From Campylobacter gastrosuis (GTDB taxonomy: Bacteria; Campylobacterota; Campylobacteria; Campylobacterales; Campylobacteraceae): a DNA stretch of 64,000 nt. Location of the stretch: positions 271,364 to 335,363 of the forward strand of contig NZ_JANURM010000001.1 of assembly GCF_030249845.1 (NCBI RefSeq), given 5' to 3'. Each line of letters opens with the position of its first letter. Position 1 is the stretch's first letter. Below are positions 8,338 through 16,909 of this stretch, one piece after another. A model generated the notes under the pieces. It did not search any database. It saw nothing but the letters and a program-made list of their open reading frames with translations, and was not told the DNA's origin. The translations under genes and the position numbers were made by a program.

Positions 8338-9023
8338 AAATCAGCCTTTTGATATAAGAAATCAAATAAAATTTTATCAATATACTCTTTATTTGCATTT
8401 AAAACTTCTTTGCTTTGGTTAAAAATAATTTTTATATCTGCGTTTTGATAGTTTTTAAATGAAAAACTGGCACTTCTAAGATAATATCCGCTAACATCTC
8501 CATTCGGGAATTTTTTATTTAGTTGTTTTTCTAGATTATTGGTAAAGTTTTGGTCGTTAAAGCTAAATTCCAGCAGATAAATTAACTGACCATCTATAAA
8601 ACCACTAGTGAGCATATTTAAATTTGAGTTTTTATCTTTTAAAAATCTAGCCCAAGTGTAATCTGTAAAATTTCCGCCACCATTAAGCTTTGAAGGTGCA
8701 TTTTTTCTTAAACCATTTTTGTATTCTAAAAAATCAGAAGTTTGTAAATTTTTTGGCTTTGCTTCGCAGTTTATAGCTTTATCTGCTGTGATTTGTTTAA
8801 AGCCATTAAAGTCTATTTTTTTAGTATTGTGCGTGTATCCGGCTAAGCTAACTGTTAGAAATTCACGTATAGTTGAGCTGTTTTTATCGTTTATATATAT
8901 TGTTAAAAGGTCACTAAAAAGTGCAATCAGGCTGTCTTTTGATAGCCCTAATAAAGCTGATGAGAAGTCTATATGCGTTTTTGTTGAGTAAATTTTAATG
9001 ATTTCTTGTAAATTCTTATTCAT
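8331..9023 (-). CDS. Probable type II restriction endonuclease partner of the methyltransferase
   Basis: A 230-residue protein with no strong named family that I can recognise. The case for an endonuclease rests on its operon with the methyltransferase (7-base overlap, endonuclease first) and on a candidate PD-(D/E)xK-like active site, INCEAKPKN, giving Glu87-x-Lys89 after a helical N-terminal part. The C-terminal half is rich in Phe, Asn and Lys. It starts at the ATG at 9023 with AGGAT upstream. Nothing looks truncated. An alternative is a nuclease-control or hypothetical accessory protein. Confidence 0.65.
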   Translation of the reverse strand: MNKNLQEIIKIYSTKTHIDFSSALLGLSKDSLIALFSDLLTIYINDKNSSTIREFLTVSLAGYTHNTKKIDFNGFKQITADKAINCEAKPKNLQTSDFLEYKNGLRKNAPSKLNGGGNFTDYTWARFLKDKNSNLNMLTSGFIDGQLIYLLEFSFNDQNFTNNLEKQLNKKFPNGDVSGYYLRSASFSFKNYQNADIKIIFNQSKEVLNANKEYIDKILFDFLYQKADLC

Positions 9024-9078
9024 TGTTATCCTACAAAATTAAAGATACAATTTTAGCCAAAAGAGCTTAAAATTTTTT

Positions 9079-10386
9079 CTAAAACCCAAACACAAATGCC
9101 AAAATGCAAACAGCAAGTGAGATAGGCACGTAGATGAAGCGACCGATTTGATACCAAGTATCGCCCATTTTGCTCTTTGCACCGGTGTTTATCTCGTCTA
9201 AAATTTCATCTTTACGCATTACCCAAAACCACGAAATCGCACCTAAAACCGCACCGACTGGGATTATGTAGTTTGCCACAAAATCCATCCACGGCCCCCA
9301 TTTTTGGATATTCTCCATTGTGATGCCAACCCCAAAACAGATGATACAGAGCAAAATTAGCACGTTTTTGCGTTTGAAATTTGGGAATTTATGTATCATT
9401 GACTCAGCGACCACTTCAAGCATATTTTGAAGCGAAGTGATACCGCCAAAAACGACAGCGGTAAATAAAACAATGGCAAAAATTTGTCCGCCGGGCATTT
9501 GTTGAAGCACCTTTGGTAGCGTCTCAAAAAGCAGTCCGGGGCCAGCATTTGGGCTAATGCCAAAGGCAAAAACGGCTGGGATAATCACAAGTGCTGCAAT
9601 AAGTGCCGCTAGCGTGTCAAAAAATGCCGTTTTTTTAGCACTATCAACGATATCTTCTTTTTTTGAAAGATACGCCCCATAAACAATCATACCAGAGCCG
9701 GTAATTGAGAGCGAGAAAAACGCCTGACCCATAGCGCTAACCCAAACCATAGGTTCGGCTAACTTGCTAAAATCAGGGATAAATAAAAATTCATAACCCT
9801 TTTGTGTGCCATCAAAAAAGGCAACTCTAATGGCTAAAATCGCAAATAAAATAAAAAATAGTGGCATCATTATTTTATTCGTTTTTTCAATGCTTTTTGC
9901 ACCAAAAAGTAGCGTTAAAAGTGTGCCTACGATGATGATAGCGTGAAAAGGCACGACAGAGTAGGGCTTAAAGGCAAATGAGCCAAACCAAGTGGCAGTA
10001 TCTACGCTCATTAAAGAGCCGTCAATCGCCCAAAATAGGGCTTTTAGCACGTATGAGATGATGACAGCGTAGCCAATTGCTATACACATTGACCCGGCCA
10101 GTGGCAAGTAGCCCATAATTTTGCCGATTTTATTAAAGCCACGTGAGCTCCAAGCGTATTCGTAAGAGCCGAGTGTGCCAGTTTTTGCCCTTCTGCCAAT
10201 AGCATATTCAGCCGAAAGACCCACGTAGGCAAAAAGAGCGATGAAAAAAACGTAAATTAGCAAAAATGCGCCGCCGCCGTTTGTGCCTAGCTTGTATGGG
10301 AAGCCCCAGACGTTTGCCATACCGACTGCTGAGCCGACAGAAGCGATGATAAAAGCCCAGCCAGATGAGAAAGAGTGTTTTGCCAT
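9079..10386 (-). CDS. Sodium-dependent amino acid symporter of the NSS/SNF family
   Basis: A 435-residue transporter of the LeuT fold, which couples uptake of an amino acid or similar solute to sodium entry. The family signature is at the N-terminus: GSAVGMANVWGFPYKLGTNG, lining the sodium and substrate sites. About eleven membrane segments follow, ending ISLAVCILAFVFGF. Bacterial members of this length often have 11 rather than 12 helices. The substrate cannot be assigned from sequence. It is transcribed alone, divergent from the MATE gene. Confidence 0.9.
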   Translation of the reverse strand: MAKHSFSSGWAFIIASVGSAVGMANVWGFPYKLGTNGGGAFLLIYVFFIALFAYVGLSAEYAIGRRAKTGTLGSYEYAWSSRGFNKIGKIMGYLPLAGSMCIAIGYAVIISYVLKALFWAIDGSLMSVDTATWFGSFAFKPYSVVPFHAIIIVGTLLTLLFGAKSIEKTNKIMMPLFFILFAILAIRVAFFDGTQKGYEFLFIPDFSKLAEPMVWVSAMGQAFFSLSITGSGMIVYGAYLSKKEDIVDSAKKTAFFDTLAALIAALVIIPAVFAFGISPNAGPGLLFETLPKVLQQMPGGQIFAIVLFTAVVFGGITSLQNMLEVVAESMIHKFPNFKRKNVLILLCIICFGVGITMENIQKWGPWMDFVANYIIPVGAVLGAISWFWVMRKDEILDEINTGAKSKMGDTWYQIGRFIYVPISLAVCILAFVFGF

Positions 10387-10509
10387 TTGTAATCCATTTA
10401 ATTAAAATTTTCGTTAGATTATACTTAATAAAACTTATGTTTAGCAAATTTAAGAGAAAAAATTTAAACTACTTGGCTAAAATTGCCACTTTTAAACGAA
10501 AGGTTACGT

Positions 10510-11829
10510 ATGAATTTATCCCTTAAAAAGCTAACTTTGCCTATTTTTATTGATATGCTTTTGCACTTTTTGACACTAATTATCAACACCTATATGGTTA
10601 CAAAGGTAAGCATTCATCTTGTCGGTGCTATGGGTGCTGGCAATCAAGTAATGGATCTTTTTATGACTATTTTTAGCTTTTTAAGCGTTGGGTGTTCTAT
10701 CGTGGTCGCTCAGGCACTGGGTGCAAAAAATCAGCACTTAGCAAAACGTGCAATACACGCAAGTATCGCATTTAACACACTTCTTGGCGTTAGCTCGGCA
10801 CTTTTTATCTACTTTTTTGGCGAGGAGATTTTAGAGCTTTTAAATGTGCCAAGTGAGCTTAGAAGCGACAGCTTTAACTACCTTCACATTCTTGGCTGGG
10901 CGTTGTGTTTTGACGGCATCGGTATGGTTATGGCTGCGATTTTAAGGGTTTATAACAGAGCTACGGCTGTGATGTGCGTGTCGCTTTTGATGAATTTAAT
11001 CACGCTTTTTGGCAATGCCATTGTGCTTTTTGGCTGGTTTGGGCTGCCAAATTTTGGGCTAATTGGGGTTGCGTTTTCTACTATGATAGGGCGATTTGTT
11101 GGGCTAATCGTGCTATTTTTTATGATAAAACACCTTGCAAAAGTTCAAATTTACCTTAAACGGCTACTTAGCCTACCACTTGATATTTTGCGTAAAATTT
11201 TACACGTCGGTCTGCCAAGTGCTGGCGAAAATCTGCTTTGGATGGCTCAATATATGGTCGCATTTAGCTTTGTTGCCTCAATGGGCGAGGCGTCCTTGTC
11301 GGTGCAGACTATCTACTTTCAAATTTCGCTTTTAATTATGCTTTGTGGGGCAAGTATCAGCGTGGCAAACGAGGTCATCGTTGGGCATTTGGTGGGCGCA
11401 AGGGAGTTTGAGAGTGCTTACAAAAGAGCCTTTGACGCCCTAAAATACGGCGTTATCGCCACTACTGTGGTCGTGCTTGTGGTCTATTTTAGTAGAAATT
11501 TAATCGTCTTTGAGCTTGGTTTAAGTAGCGAGCTAAAAGAGATAATGCTGCCACTTTTTGCTCTTTCAATCGTTCTTGAAATCGGCAGGACGTTTAATAT
11601 CGTAATAGTAAATGCCCTTCGTGCAAGTGGCGACGCTAGGTATCCGCTGATGACTGGCATCGCCTTTATGTGGGGGCTTAGCCTGCCACTTGGCTACTTT
11701 TTAGGCATTCATCTTGGTTATGGGATTATTGGCGTTTGGATTGGATTTTGTGCTGATGAGTGGGTTAGGGGGCTTGTAAATACTTGGCGTTGGAGAAGCA
11801 GAAAATGGCAGTCAAAACGGCTAGTTTAA
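10510..11829 (+). CDS. MATE family multidrug/solute efflux protein
   Basis: A 439-residue protein with twelve predicted membrane segments in two homologous halves. The first half has GNQVMDLFMTIFSFLSVGCS and ALGAKNQHLAKR, and the second begins near LHVGLPSAGENLLW, both typical of MATE exporters that use sodium or proton gradients. I chose the ATG at 10510 (MNLSLKKLTLP) because GAAAGG precedes it by a normal distance; the extra residues from 10483 lack a ribosome site. It overlaps the next gene by 25 bases. Substrate unknown. Confidence 0.88.
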   Translation: MNLSLKKLTLPIFIDMLLHFLTLIINTYMVTKVSIHLVGAMGAGNQVMDLFMTIFSFLSVGCSIVVAQALGAKNQHLAKRAIHASIAFNTLLGVSSALFIYFFGEEILELLNVPSELRSDSFNYLHILGWALCFDGIGMVMAAILRVYNRATAVMCVSLLMNLITLFGNAIVLFGWFGLPNFGLIGVAFSTMIGRFVGLIVLFFMIKHLAKVQIYLKRLLSLPLDILRKILHVGLPSAGENLLWMAQYMVAFSFVASMGEASLSVQTIYFQISLLIMLCGASISVANEVIVGHLVGAREFESAYKRAFDALKYGVIATTVVVLVVYFSRNLIVFELGLSSELKEIMLPLFALSIVLEIGRTFNIVIVNALRASGDARYPLMTGIAFMWGLSLPLGYFLGIHLGYGIIGVWIGFCADEWVRGLVNTWRWRSRKWQSKRLV

Positions 11830-12452
11830 GCTTTCTTGACTATAAAATCAGGGTAAATTTCAGGCGTGGTGTTAAAAATTTTCGCCTAAAAGTAGATGTT
11901 AGGGGCGAAATTTCGCTTACTTTGCCCTTTTATGCCACGCAAAAAGTGGCGTTTGAGTTTTTAGAAAAACACGCTTTGTGGCTTAAAAATACTCGTGAGA
12001 AAATTTTAAAAAATCAGCTAAAAGATGATGAAATTAGCTATCTTGGTAAAATTTACAAGCTAAAATTTAGCAAAAGTCTAAATGAAATTTTAATAAAAGA
12101 TGATGAAATTTTGGCTAAAAGTTTAGATGCTTGGGAGAGATTTAGGCGTGAAAAGGCTAGTGAAATTTTTAATATTTATATCCAAAAATTCCTGCCATTT
12201 GTTAGAAAAAATATAAGCCACGTTACGATTAGAAGTATGAAAACTCGCTGGGGGAGCTGTAACACAAAAAAGGGCTATATAAATTTAAATCTAAATTTAA
12301 TAGAAAAGAAACAAGAGCTAATTGAATATGTGGTTTTACACGAGCTAACTCACCTAATTTATGCAAATCATAAGCGTGAATTTTATGATTTTATCGCTAA
12401 AATTATGCCCGATTTTAAAGAGCGAGAAAGGGCATTAAACGCCAAAATTTAG
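11805..12452 (+). CDS. YgjP-type (DUF45/SprT-like) metal-dependent hydrolase
   Basis: A 215-residue protein of the YgjP/DUF45 family of predicted zinc metalloproteins. The zinc motif HELTH lies at residues 179-183, followed by a third His in YANHKREF, the expected HExxH...H arrangement. KTRWGSCN just before it (about residues 146-153) is the other family hallmark. The ATG at 11805 is preferred to a TTG 21 bases upstream because it has a GGAG 9 bases before it. It overlaps the end of the MATE gene, suggesting coupling. The substrate of the family is not established; proteolytic activity is inferred from the fold. Confidence 0.85.
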   Translation: MAVKTASLSFLDYKIRVNFRRGVKNFRLKVDVRGEISLTLPFYATQKVAFEFLEKHALWLKNTREKILKNQLKDDEISYLGKIYKLKFSKSLNEILIKDDEILAKSLDAWERFRREKASEIFNIYIQKFLPFVRKNISHVTIRSMKTRWGSCNTKKGYINLNLNLIEKKQELIEYVVLHELTHLIYANHKREFYDFIAKIMPDFKERERALNAKI

Positions 12453-13648
12453 CCCTTTATATCATAAATTTTTGAAATTTTATGATAGTAAAACGCCCCA
12501 ATGAAAAACGCAACGCCCATAAGTGCTGTAATCGCCCAAAGTGCAATGCCATTTTTAAACAAAAAGCCAATAAAAAGTGAAGTGAGAGTGCTAAACGCAA
12601 GAAAAATCATATCGTTATAAGCGATAACTCGTCCGTAAAATTTCTCATCGCAGTTTTGTAAAATCAGCGTGTAAGTGAAGCTCCAAAGCGTTGATGTGAA
12701 AAATCCAGCGCAAAACATACCGATAAATCCGCTGTAAAAATTAAACTGCAAAATCGCCCAAATAATGATGCCAAGCCCCTGAAAAACGTAGAAGTAGCTT
12801 AAATTTTCTTTTGTGATAAAACGGCTTAAAATCGCAGGTGCTATCATCAAAGCCACTGCTCTTGAAGCGTTTGTAAGTCCGATAACAAGCGAAACAGAAA
12901 GTAAATGAGCGTATTTATAATCAGCCAAAAGCGCGATGAGAGCGTCATAAGCGGTAATACCAACAAAGGCGTGAAGCACGAGCAGGTGCAAGATTAGCCT
13001 ATGTTTTTTGATGTAGTTTAGCCCCTCTTTTAGCATAGTTATTGCCTTTTGTGGGGCGTTTTTAACAAGGCTAGGCACCTTTAAACCAAACAAAAAGTAA
13101 AAGCCAACAAGATATAAACAAAAATCAAATAAAAATGCCATTTTTATCCCAAAAAAGTGGATAAAAATCCCAGCCAAACCCATACCAGCCGAATATGCGA
13201 CTGCCCAGATGATTGAGTGGATTTCGTTAGCTAGTTTTAGCTCGTTTTCGTTTAAAATTTTTGGTAGCAGGCTCATTTCGGCTTGAAAATATATCGTTCC
13301 AACGCCCATACGAATGAAAATCAGCGTCAAAAGTAGCCACAAAAGCGAGAGGCTGTCAATAAAAAGTAGCATTAAAACCGAGATGGCTTCAACCAGCGTC
13401 ATCGTCAAAAGCATTGGTTTTGGGCTAAATTTATCTATTAAAATCCCGCTAAATGGGGCTAAAATAATGCCCGGCAAAAACGCCATCGCCGCACTTATCG
13501 TAATAACCCAAATGGGGGCATTAAGCTTGATAAGTAGCGTAAAAATGCCTGTGTGAGAGAACCAAGCAGCAAAGTAGCAGATGAGCTGAACTATGCTGAT
13601 GATACGAAAATTTCTATCTTTTTTAAGTAGTAAAATGTATTTTTGCAA
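12449..13648 (-). CDS. Major facilitator superfamily transporter
   Basis: A 399-residue protein with about twelve hydrophobic segments. The loop between helices 2 and 3 reads GILIDKFSPKPML, matching the MFS motif A pattern (GxLaDrxgrkxxl). The pattern is that of drug or metabolite exporters of the MefA/NarK-unlike bacterial group. No substrate can be assigned. It converges on the YgjP-like gene with a 4-base overlap. The 213-base gap behind its start holds AT-rich promoter-like sequence and no gene. Confidence 0.85.
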   Translation of the reverse strand: MQKYILLLKKDRNFRIISIVQLICYFAAWFSHTGIFTLLIKLNAPIWVITISAAMAFLPGIILAPFSGILIDKFSPKPMLLTMTLVEAISVLMLLFIDSLSLLWLLLTLIFIRMGVGTIYFQAEMSLLPKILNENELKLANEIHSIIWAVAYSAGMGLAGIFIHFFGIKMAFLFDFCLYLVGFYFLFGLKVPSLVKNAPQKAITMLKEGLNYIKKHRLILHLLVLHAFVGITAYDALIALLADYKYAHLLSVSLVIGLTNASRAVALMIAPAILSRFITKENLSYFYVFQGLGIIIWAILQFNFYSGFIGMFCAGFFTSTLWSFTYTLILQNCDEKFYGRVIAYNDMIFLAFSTLTSLFIGFLFKNGIALWAITALMGVAFFIGAFYYHKISKIYDIKG

Positions 13649-13861
13649 GTAAAATCCTATAATTTTTAGCGAAGTTTAGTTTTTCTAGCCTTATATTTTG
13701 ATAAGTTTTTGCATTTTGTTTTGGTTTAGCAAAGGTTTTGAACTTTTAATTAAGCCCATTTTGGATAATTTTTATTATAAAATCTAGAATTTTGACTTTT
13801 AAATAGTTTAAAAAATGTATAAATTTTAAACGTAAAAGCGAGTTTTAAGAGGCAAATTTAG

Positions 13862-14608
13862 CTAAATCGCCTCCTTGTGTGATTTTAAAAAGTCGTCCGA
13901 CCCCCCCCCATTTTGTAAAAATACCTCATTAAATGCCGATTTTGGATCTTTTATATTAAATAAAAAATCAATAATACCCAAATACGGCACAAAATTTTTA
14001 CCTTGTTGTTTGTAAATTGGGTGAGCAAAATTCAAATACTCTATTTTGATTTTATTATCGTTAAAAATTTGTTTTGAATGCTCGCTTTGGAGATAGTTTC
14101 TTGAACCCTCTGGCGAAAGATAGCTATCTGCGTTTAAACTTAAACAAATTTCAAGTAGCAAATCCTCACGTTTTGCGTTTGACAAATTTAGCTTACTAGC
14201 ACGATAAATAGGAGTATAAATACCTAAATCACTCATAAATTTTTTAATAAGATTTATGTTAAAATCGGATAAATTTTCATTTACAAATAGCTCATTTTTT
14301 AAAAATTCAAAGTAATTTTTAAAATTTATTGATTTTGAGTAGGTGTGATGAATTGTATTTAAAATTTTCTCTCGCCATTTTGGTTCTTTTGATAGTAAAA
14401 TATCGTTTATTTGGGTCTTTTGGGGAGATTTTTGACAGCAAAGAGATAAGAAAAACTCCTTATCATTTAGCTTAATTTTATTTCTACTTTGCCAGCTTCG
14501 CCTTTCAAACTGAACACTATCTAAGAATACAAATTTATCAACGCTTTTTATTATATAAAAATAGCCTAGCCAAGGCAAAAAAGTTGGTTGCATAATGGCT
14601 ATTTTCAT
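13862..14608 (-). CDS. WbqC family protein with a phase-variable C-terminus
   Basis: A 248-residue protein matching the WbqC-like family, which is found in O-antigen and surface glycan gene clusters and whose biochemical role is not settled. Family landmarks are IAIMQPTFLPWLGYFYII at the N-terminus, FLDSVQFERRSWQSRN, and LSPEGSRNYL with IEYLNFAHPIYKQQ towards the end. A nine-base G tract on this strand encodes Gly-Gly-Gly near residue 230 and changes only the last dozen or so residues when it slips. It starts 4 bases inside the end of the methyltransferase gene, so the pair is one operon. Confidence 0.85.
   Translation of the reverse strand: MKIAIMQPTFLPWLGYFYIIKSVDKFVFLDSVQFERRSWQSRNKIKLNDKEFFLSLCCQKSPQKTQINDILLSKEPKWREKILNTIHHTYSKSINFKNYFEFLKNELFVNENLSDFNINLIKKFMSDLGIYTPIYRASKLNLSNAKREDLLLEICLSLNADSYLSPEGSRNYLQSEHSKQIFNDNKIKIEYLNFAHPIYKQQGKNFVPYLGIIDFLFNIKDPKSAFNEVFLQNGGGSDDFLKSHKEAI
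13901..13909 (-). repeat. Poly-G tract (9 G on the minus strand) near the 3' end of the WbqC gene
   Basis: Nine C on the plus strand. Reading through, nine G gives a tail ending SDDFLKSHKEAI, eight G gives a stop after RTTF, and ten G gives a tail ending GGDLAKFAS. Confidence 0.9.
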
Positions 14609-15276
14609 AAAATTCTCCCATAAATTACAATATCGCTATCGTTTATTAAATATTCATTTTTCATTATATTTGAACTCTCATAGGTTAAAATTTTAAAATC
14701 ATTTAACGACAGCTCATTTTGCAAAATTTCAACTAATTCGTGCTCTTGGTAAAGCGTGTTTAAACACCCAGCCTCGCCAGTGATATCGTAGTCATCAGCC
14801 ATTTTAAAGCAGTTTTTCTCAACCATTTTGCCAATGCCATATCTAAAATCCCTAATGCTTCTTGTCCTTAGAAAAAATAGTGCGTTTGGTTTGTAAATTT
14901 TATTCTCTTTTAATAGCCTTAAAAGCCTTATAAAATCGGCTCTTAAAAAGTAATTTATGACATTTGGGATTAGTAAAATATCGGCGTTAAAATTTGCATT
15001 TTTGCTCACAAAATCAAACATATCACAAGCGTGAAATTCATAATTTTTGTAGCCAAAGACGTTTTTAAAATTATATTCGCCATTTTGTATGTTAATCGGA
15101 TTTATATCAACTCCAACACAGCGGTTTTCGTAGCTTGAAAACAGACTTAGGTTGTTGCCGTTGCTACACGCTAGTTCTAGGACGTTTTGATTTGTTAGAT
15201 TTTGCAAACCATTTTTAAAGAAAAAGTTAATGATTGCACTATCTGGGAATTTTAGACCCTTTAAATTTTTATACAT
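14605..15276 (-). CDS. SAM-dependent methyltransferase (class I), surface-glycan-type cluster
   Basis: A 223-residue protein with a class I SAM-binding loop, VLELACSNGNNLSLF (about residues 32-46), and an acidic strand end VGVDINPINIQNGE. LLIPNVINYFLRADFIRLLR is the likely substrate-side helix. The ATG at 15276 has GGAG 4 bases upstream. It lies between a damaged paralogue (upstream) and WbqC (downstream) on the same strand. Unlike the paralogue it has no G tract, so it should be constitutively readable. The substrate is unknown; a sugar or glycan precursor is likely from context. Confidence 0.75.
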   Translation of the reverse strand: MYKNLKGLKFPDSAIINFFFKNGLQNLTNQNVLELACSNGNNLSLFSSYENRCVGVDINPINIQNGEYNFKNVFGYKNYEFHACDMFDFVSKNANFNADILLIPNVINYFLRADFIRLLRLLKENKIYKPNALFFLRTRSIRDFRYGIGKMVEKNCFKMADDYDITGEAGCLNTLYQEHELVEILQNELSLNDFKILTYESSNIMKNEYLINDSDIVIYGRIL

Positions 15277-15287
15277 TTTTCTCCCTT

Positions 15288-15952
15288 TTAGTTGATTTTT
15301 CCGTAGATTATAATGTCGCTATCTTTGATATAAACGCCGTTTTTTACGTTTAAATTTTCGCTTGTTATGAGTGTGAAATTTCTAAGGTTTAATTTTTGTT
15401 TTAAAATCTCAACTAGCTCACTTTGACTATAACAAGCACAAATCAGCCCATTTTCGCCGCTAAATTCATCGCTATCTAACAAAAACGTGCCGTTTTCTAT
15501 CATCTTACCAAGTCCGTATCTATGGTCTTTTGTGCTTCTTGCTCTTAAAAATAGCCTGCTACCCCCCCCATATCCTGATTTTGGCGTAGGTTTGATAAAA
15601 GCTCGGTAAAATCGTGCTTTGTAATGTAGTTTATAACGTTTGGGATTAGTAAAATATCGGCTTTTATGCCATTTGTGTTTCTTGCAAAATCTCTCATATC
15701 GGCGTTAATGAAGCTGTAATTTTTAAATTTATATATGTTTTTGAAGTTAAAATTTGCATTTTTTATATTTGTCGCGTCTAGCTCAACGCCGATTGTTTCG
15801 TATCCGTAGCTTGCAAAAAGCGAGAGATTGTTGCCGTTATTAGAGCCTAATTCTAGGACTTTTTGCGGTGTTTTATCAAGATTATTTTTAAAAAAATATC
15901 TAATAAGCTCGGCATCTGGATACTTAAATCCTTTTAAATTTTTAATGTAAAT
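15288..15952 (-). pseudogene. Paralogous SAM-dependent methyltransferase, off: 8-G tract out of frame and ATT in place of the start codon
   Basis: Reading the minus strand from 15952 gives KNLKGFKYPDAELIRYFF, then VLELGSNNGNNLSLFASYG and LLIPNVINYITKHDF, closely parallel to the intact gene downstream. At a run of eight G (15562-15569) the frame breaks and stops 5 codons later. With nine G it would continue into SRLFLRARSTKDHRYGLGKM and on to the stop at 15288, again matching the neighbour. The ribosome site AAAGGA is well spaced from an ATT where the paralogue has ATG, and no ATG, GTG or TTG start follows in this frame before the middle of the protein. So expression is blocked twice: by phase and by the start codon. 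The remaining open C-terminal part is 71 residues. Confidence 0.75.
15562..15569 (-). repeat. Poly-G tract (8 G on the minus strand), OFF length
   Basis: Eight C on the plus strand within the damaged methyltransferase gene. Nine would restore the frame. Confidence 0.9.
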
Positions 15953-16023
15953 TTTATATCCTTTTTACAATTTGTTAAGCGGTTATTGTAGTTAAATTAA
16001 TATTAAATTTAAATAAGAAGTGC

Positions 16024-16050
16024 TTTGGGGTGTTTGGGGTGTTTGGGGTG
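16024..16050. repeat. Three perfect 9-bp tandem repeats in a noncoding gap
   Basis: TTTGGGGTG is repeated three times in the 289-base gap (15953-16241) upstream of the methyltransferase pseudogene and after uppS. No gene is visible in that gap. The G-rich strand is unusual in this AT-rich DNA. It may be a variable-number repeat near the promoter of the downstream minus-strand cluster. Confidence 0.7.
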
Positions 16051-16241
16051 TAATTTAAGTTATTGTTTTTGTTTGGTAAAATTTACCAAAAGTGAGAGAA
16101 TATAAAATCTAAGGTTTAACAGGGATAAAATTTAGCAAAGCACCAAGCCATTAAAATAAAATTTTTATTAAATTGTCTGTTTAGTGACTTGCTCGCTTTG
16201 GTGTGTGATTAGAATTGTTAGCAATTATCTGCTTTTATTGT

Positions 16242-16907
16242 CTAAATCCCGCCAAAACGGCGATTTTTGCCTTTAAATTCGCTTACGATTTTTGCTAATT
16301 CATCTTGGTTAAAATCAGGCCAAAGTGTGTCTGTAAAGGCGAGTTCGGCGTAACTTGCTTGCCAAAGCATAAAATTTGAAAGCCTTTTTTCGCCACCAGT
16401 TCTAACCAAAAGGTCAATATCAGCACTCTCATCAAGGGCGTTTGTGATAGAATTTTCTGAAATTTCGCTATTTTTTAATGAATTTATAACACGAACCAGC
16501 TCGTCACGACTGCCGTAATTTATCGCTAGGTTTAATTTTAGTTTATTATTTGTTTTAGTTAGCTCTTTTAGCGTTAAAATTTCAACCTTTAAATCATCAC
16601 TAAAAGGCGTAATGTCGCCGATTGCATTAAAAAAAATCCCGTTTTTTACAAATTTTTCGCGTCTAGAGATTAGAAATTCTTTTAAAAGCTTCATTAAAAA
16701 ATCAACTTCACTCTTTGGACGCTTCCAATTTTCGGTGCTAAACGCATAAAGGCTTAGAATTTCAATGCCATTATTTATGCAAAACTCACACATCGCCTCA
16801 ACCGCCAACGCACCCACTTCGTGTCCTTTTGTGCGGATAAAGCCACGCTTTTTAGCCCATCTGCCGTTGCCGTCCATTATGATTGCTAGGTGTTTTAGTT
16901 CGTTCAT
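16242..16907 (-). CDS. uppS: Undecaprenyl diphosphate synthase (cis-prenyltransferase)
   Basis: A 221-residue enzyme that condenses isopentenyl diphosphate onto farnesyl diphosphate to make the C55 carrier lipid for peptidoglycan and surface glycans. IIMDGNGRWAKKRG near the N-terminus contains the catalytic Asp12 and the phosphate-binding loop. LYAFSTENWKRP and the C-terminal DLLVRTGGEKRLSNFMLWQ with ELAFTDTLWPDF are complete family signatures. It is the last gene of a minus-strand operon glmU-coaBC-hypothetical-uppS. It ends 289 bases before the glycan-type cluster. Confidence 0.96.
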   Translation of the reverse strand: MNELKHLAIIMDGNGRWAKKRGFIRTKGHEVGALAVEAMCEFCINNGIEILSLYAFSTENWKRPKSEVDFLMKLLKEFLISRREKFVKNGIFFNAIGDITPFSDDLKVEILTLKELTKTNNKLKLNLAINYGSRDELVRVINSLKNSEISENSITNALDESADIDLLVRTGGEKRLSNFMLWQASYAELAFTDTLWPDFNQDELAKIVSEFKGKNRRFGGI

Positions 16908-16909
16908 TA

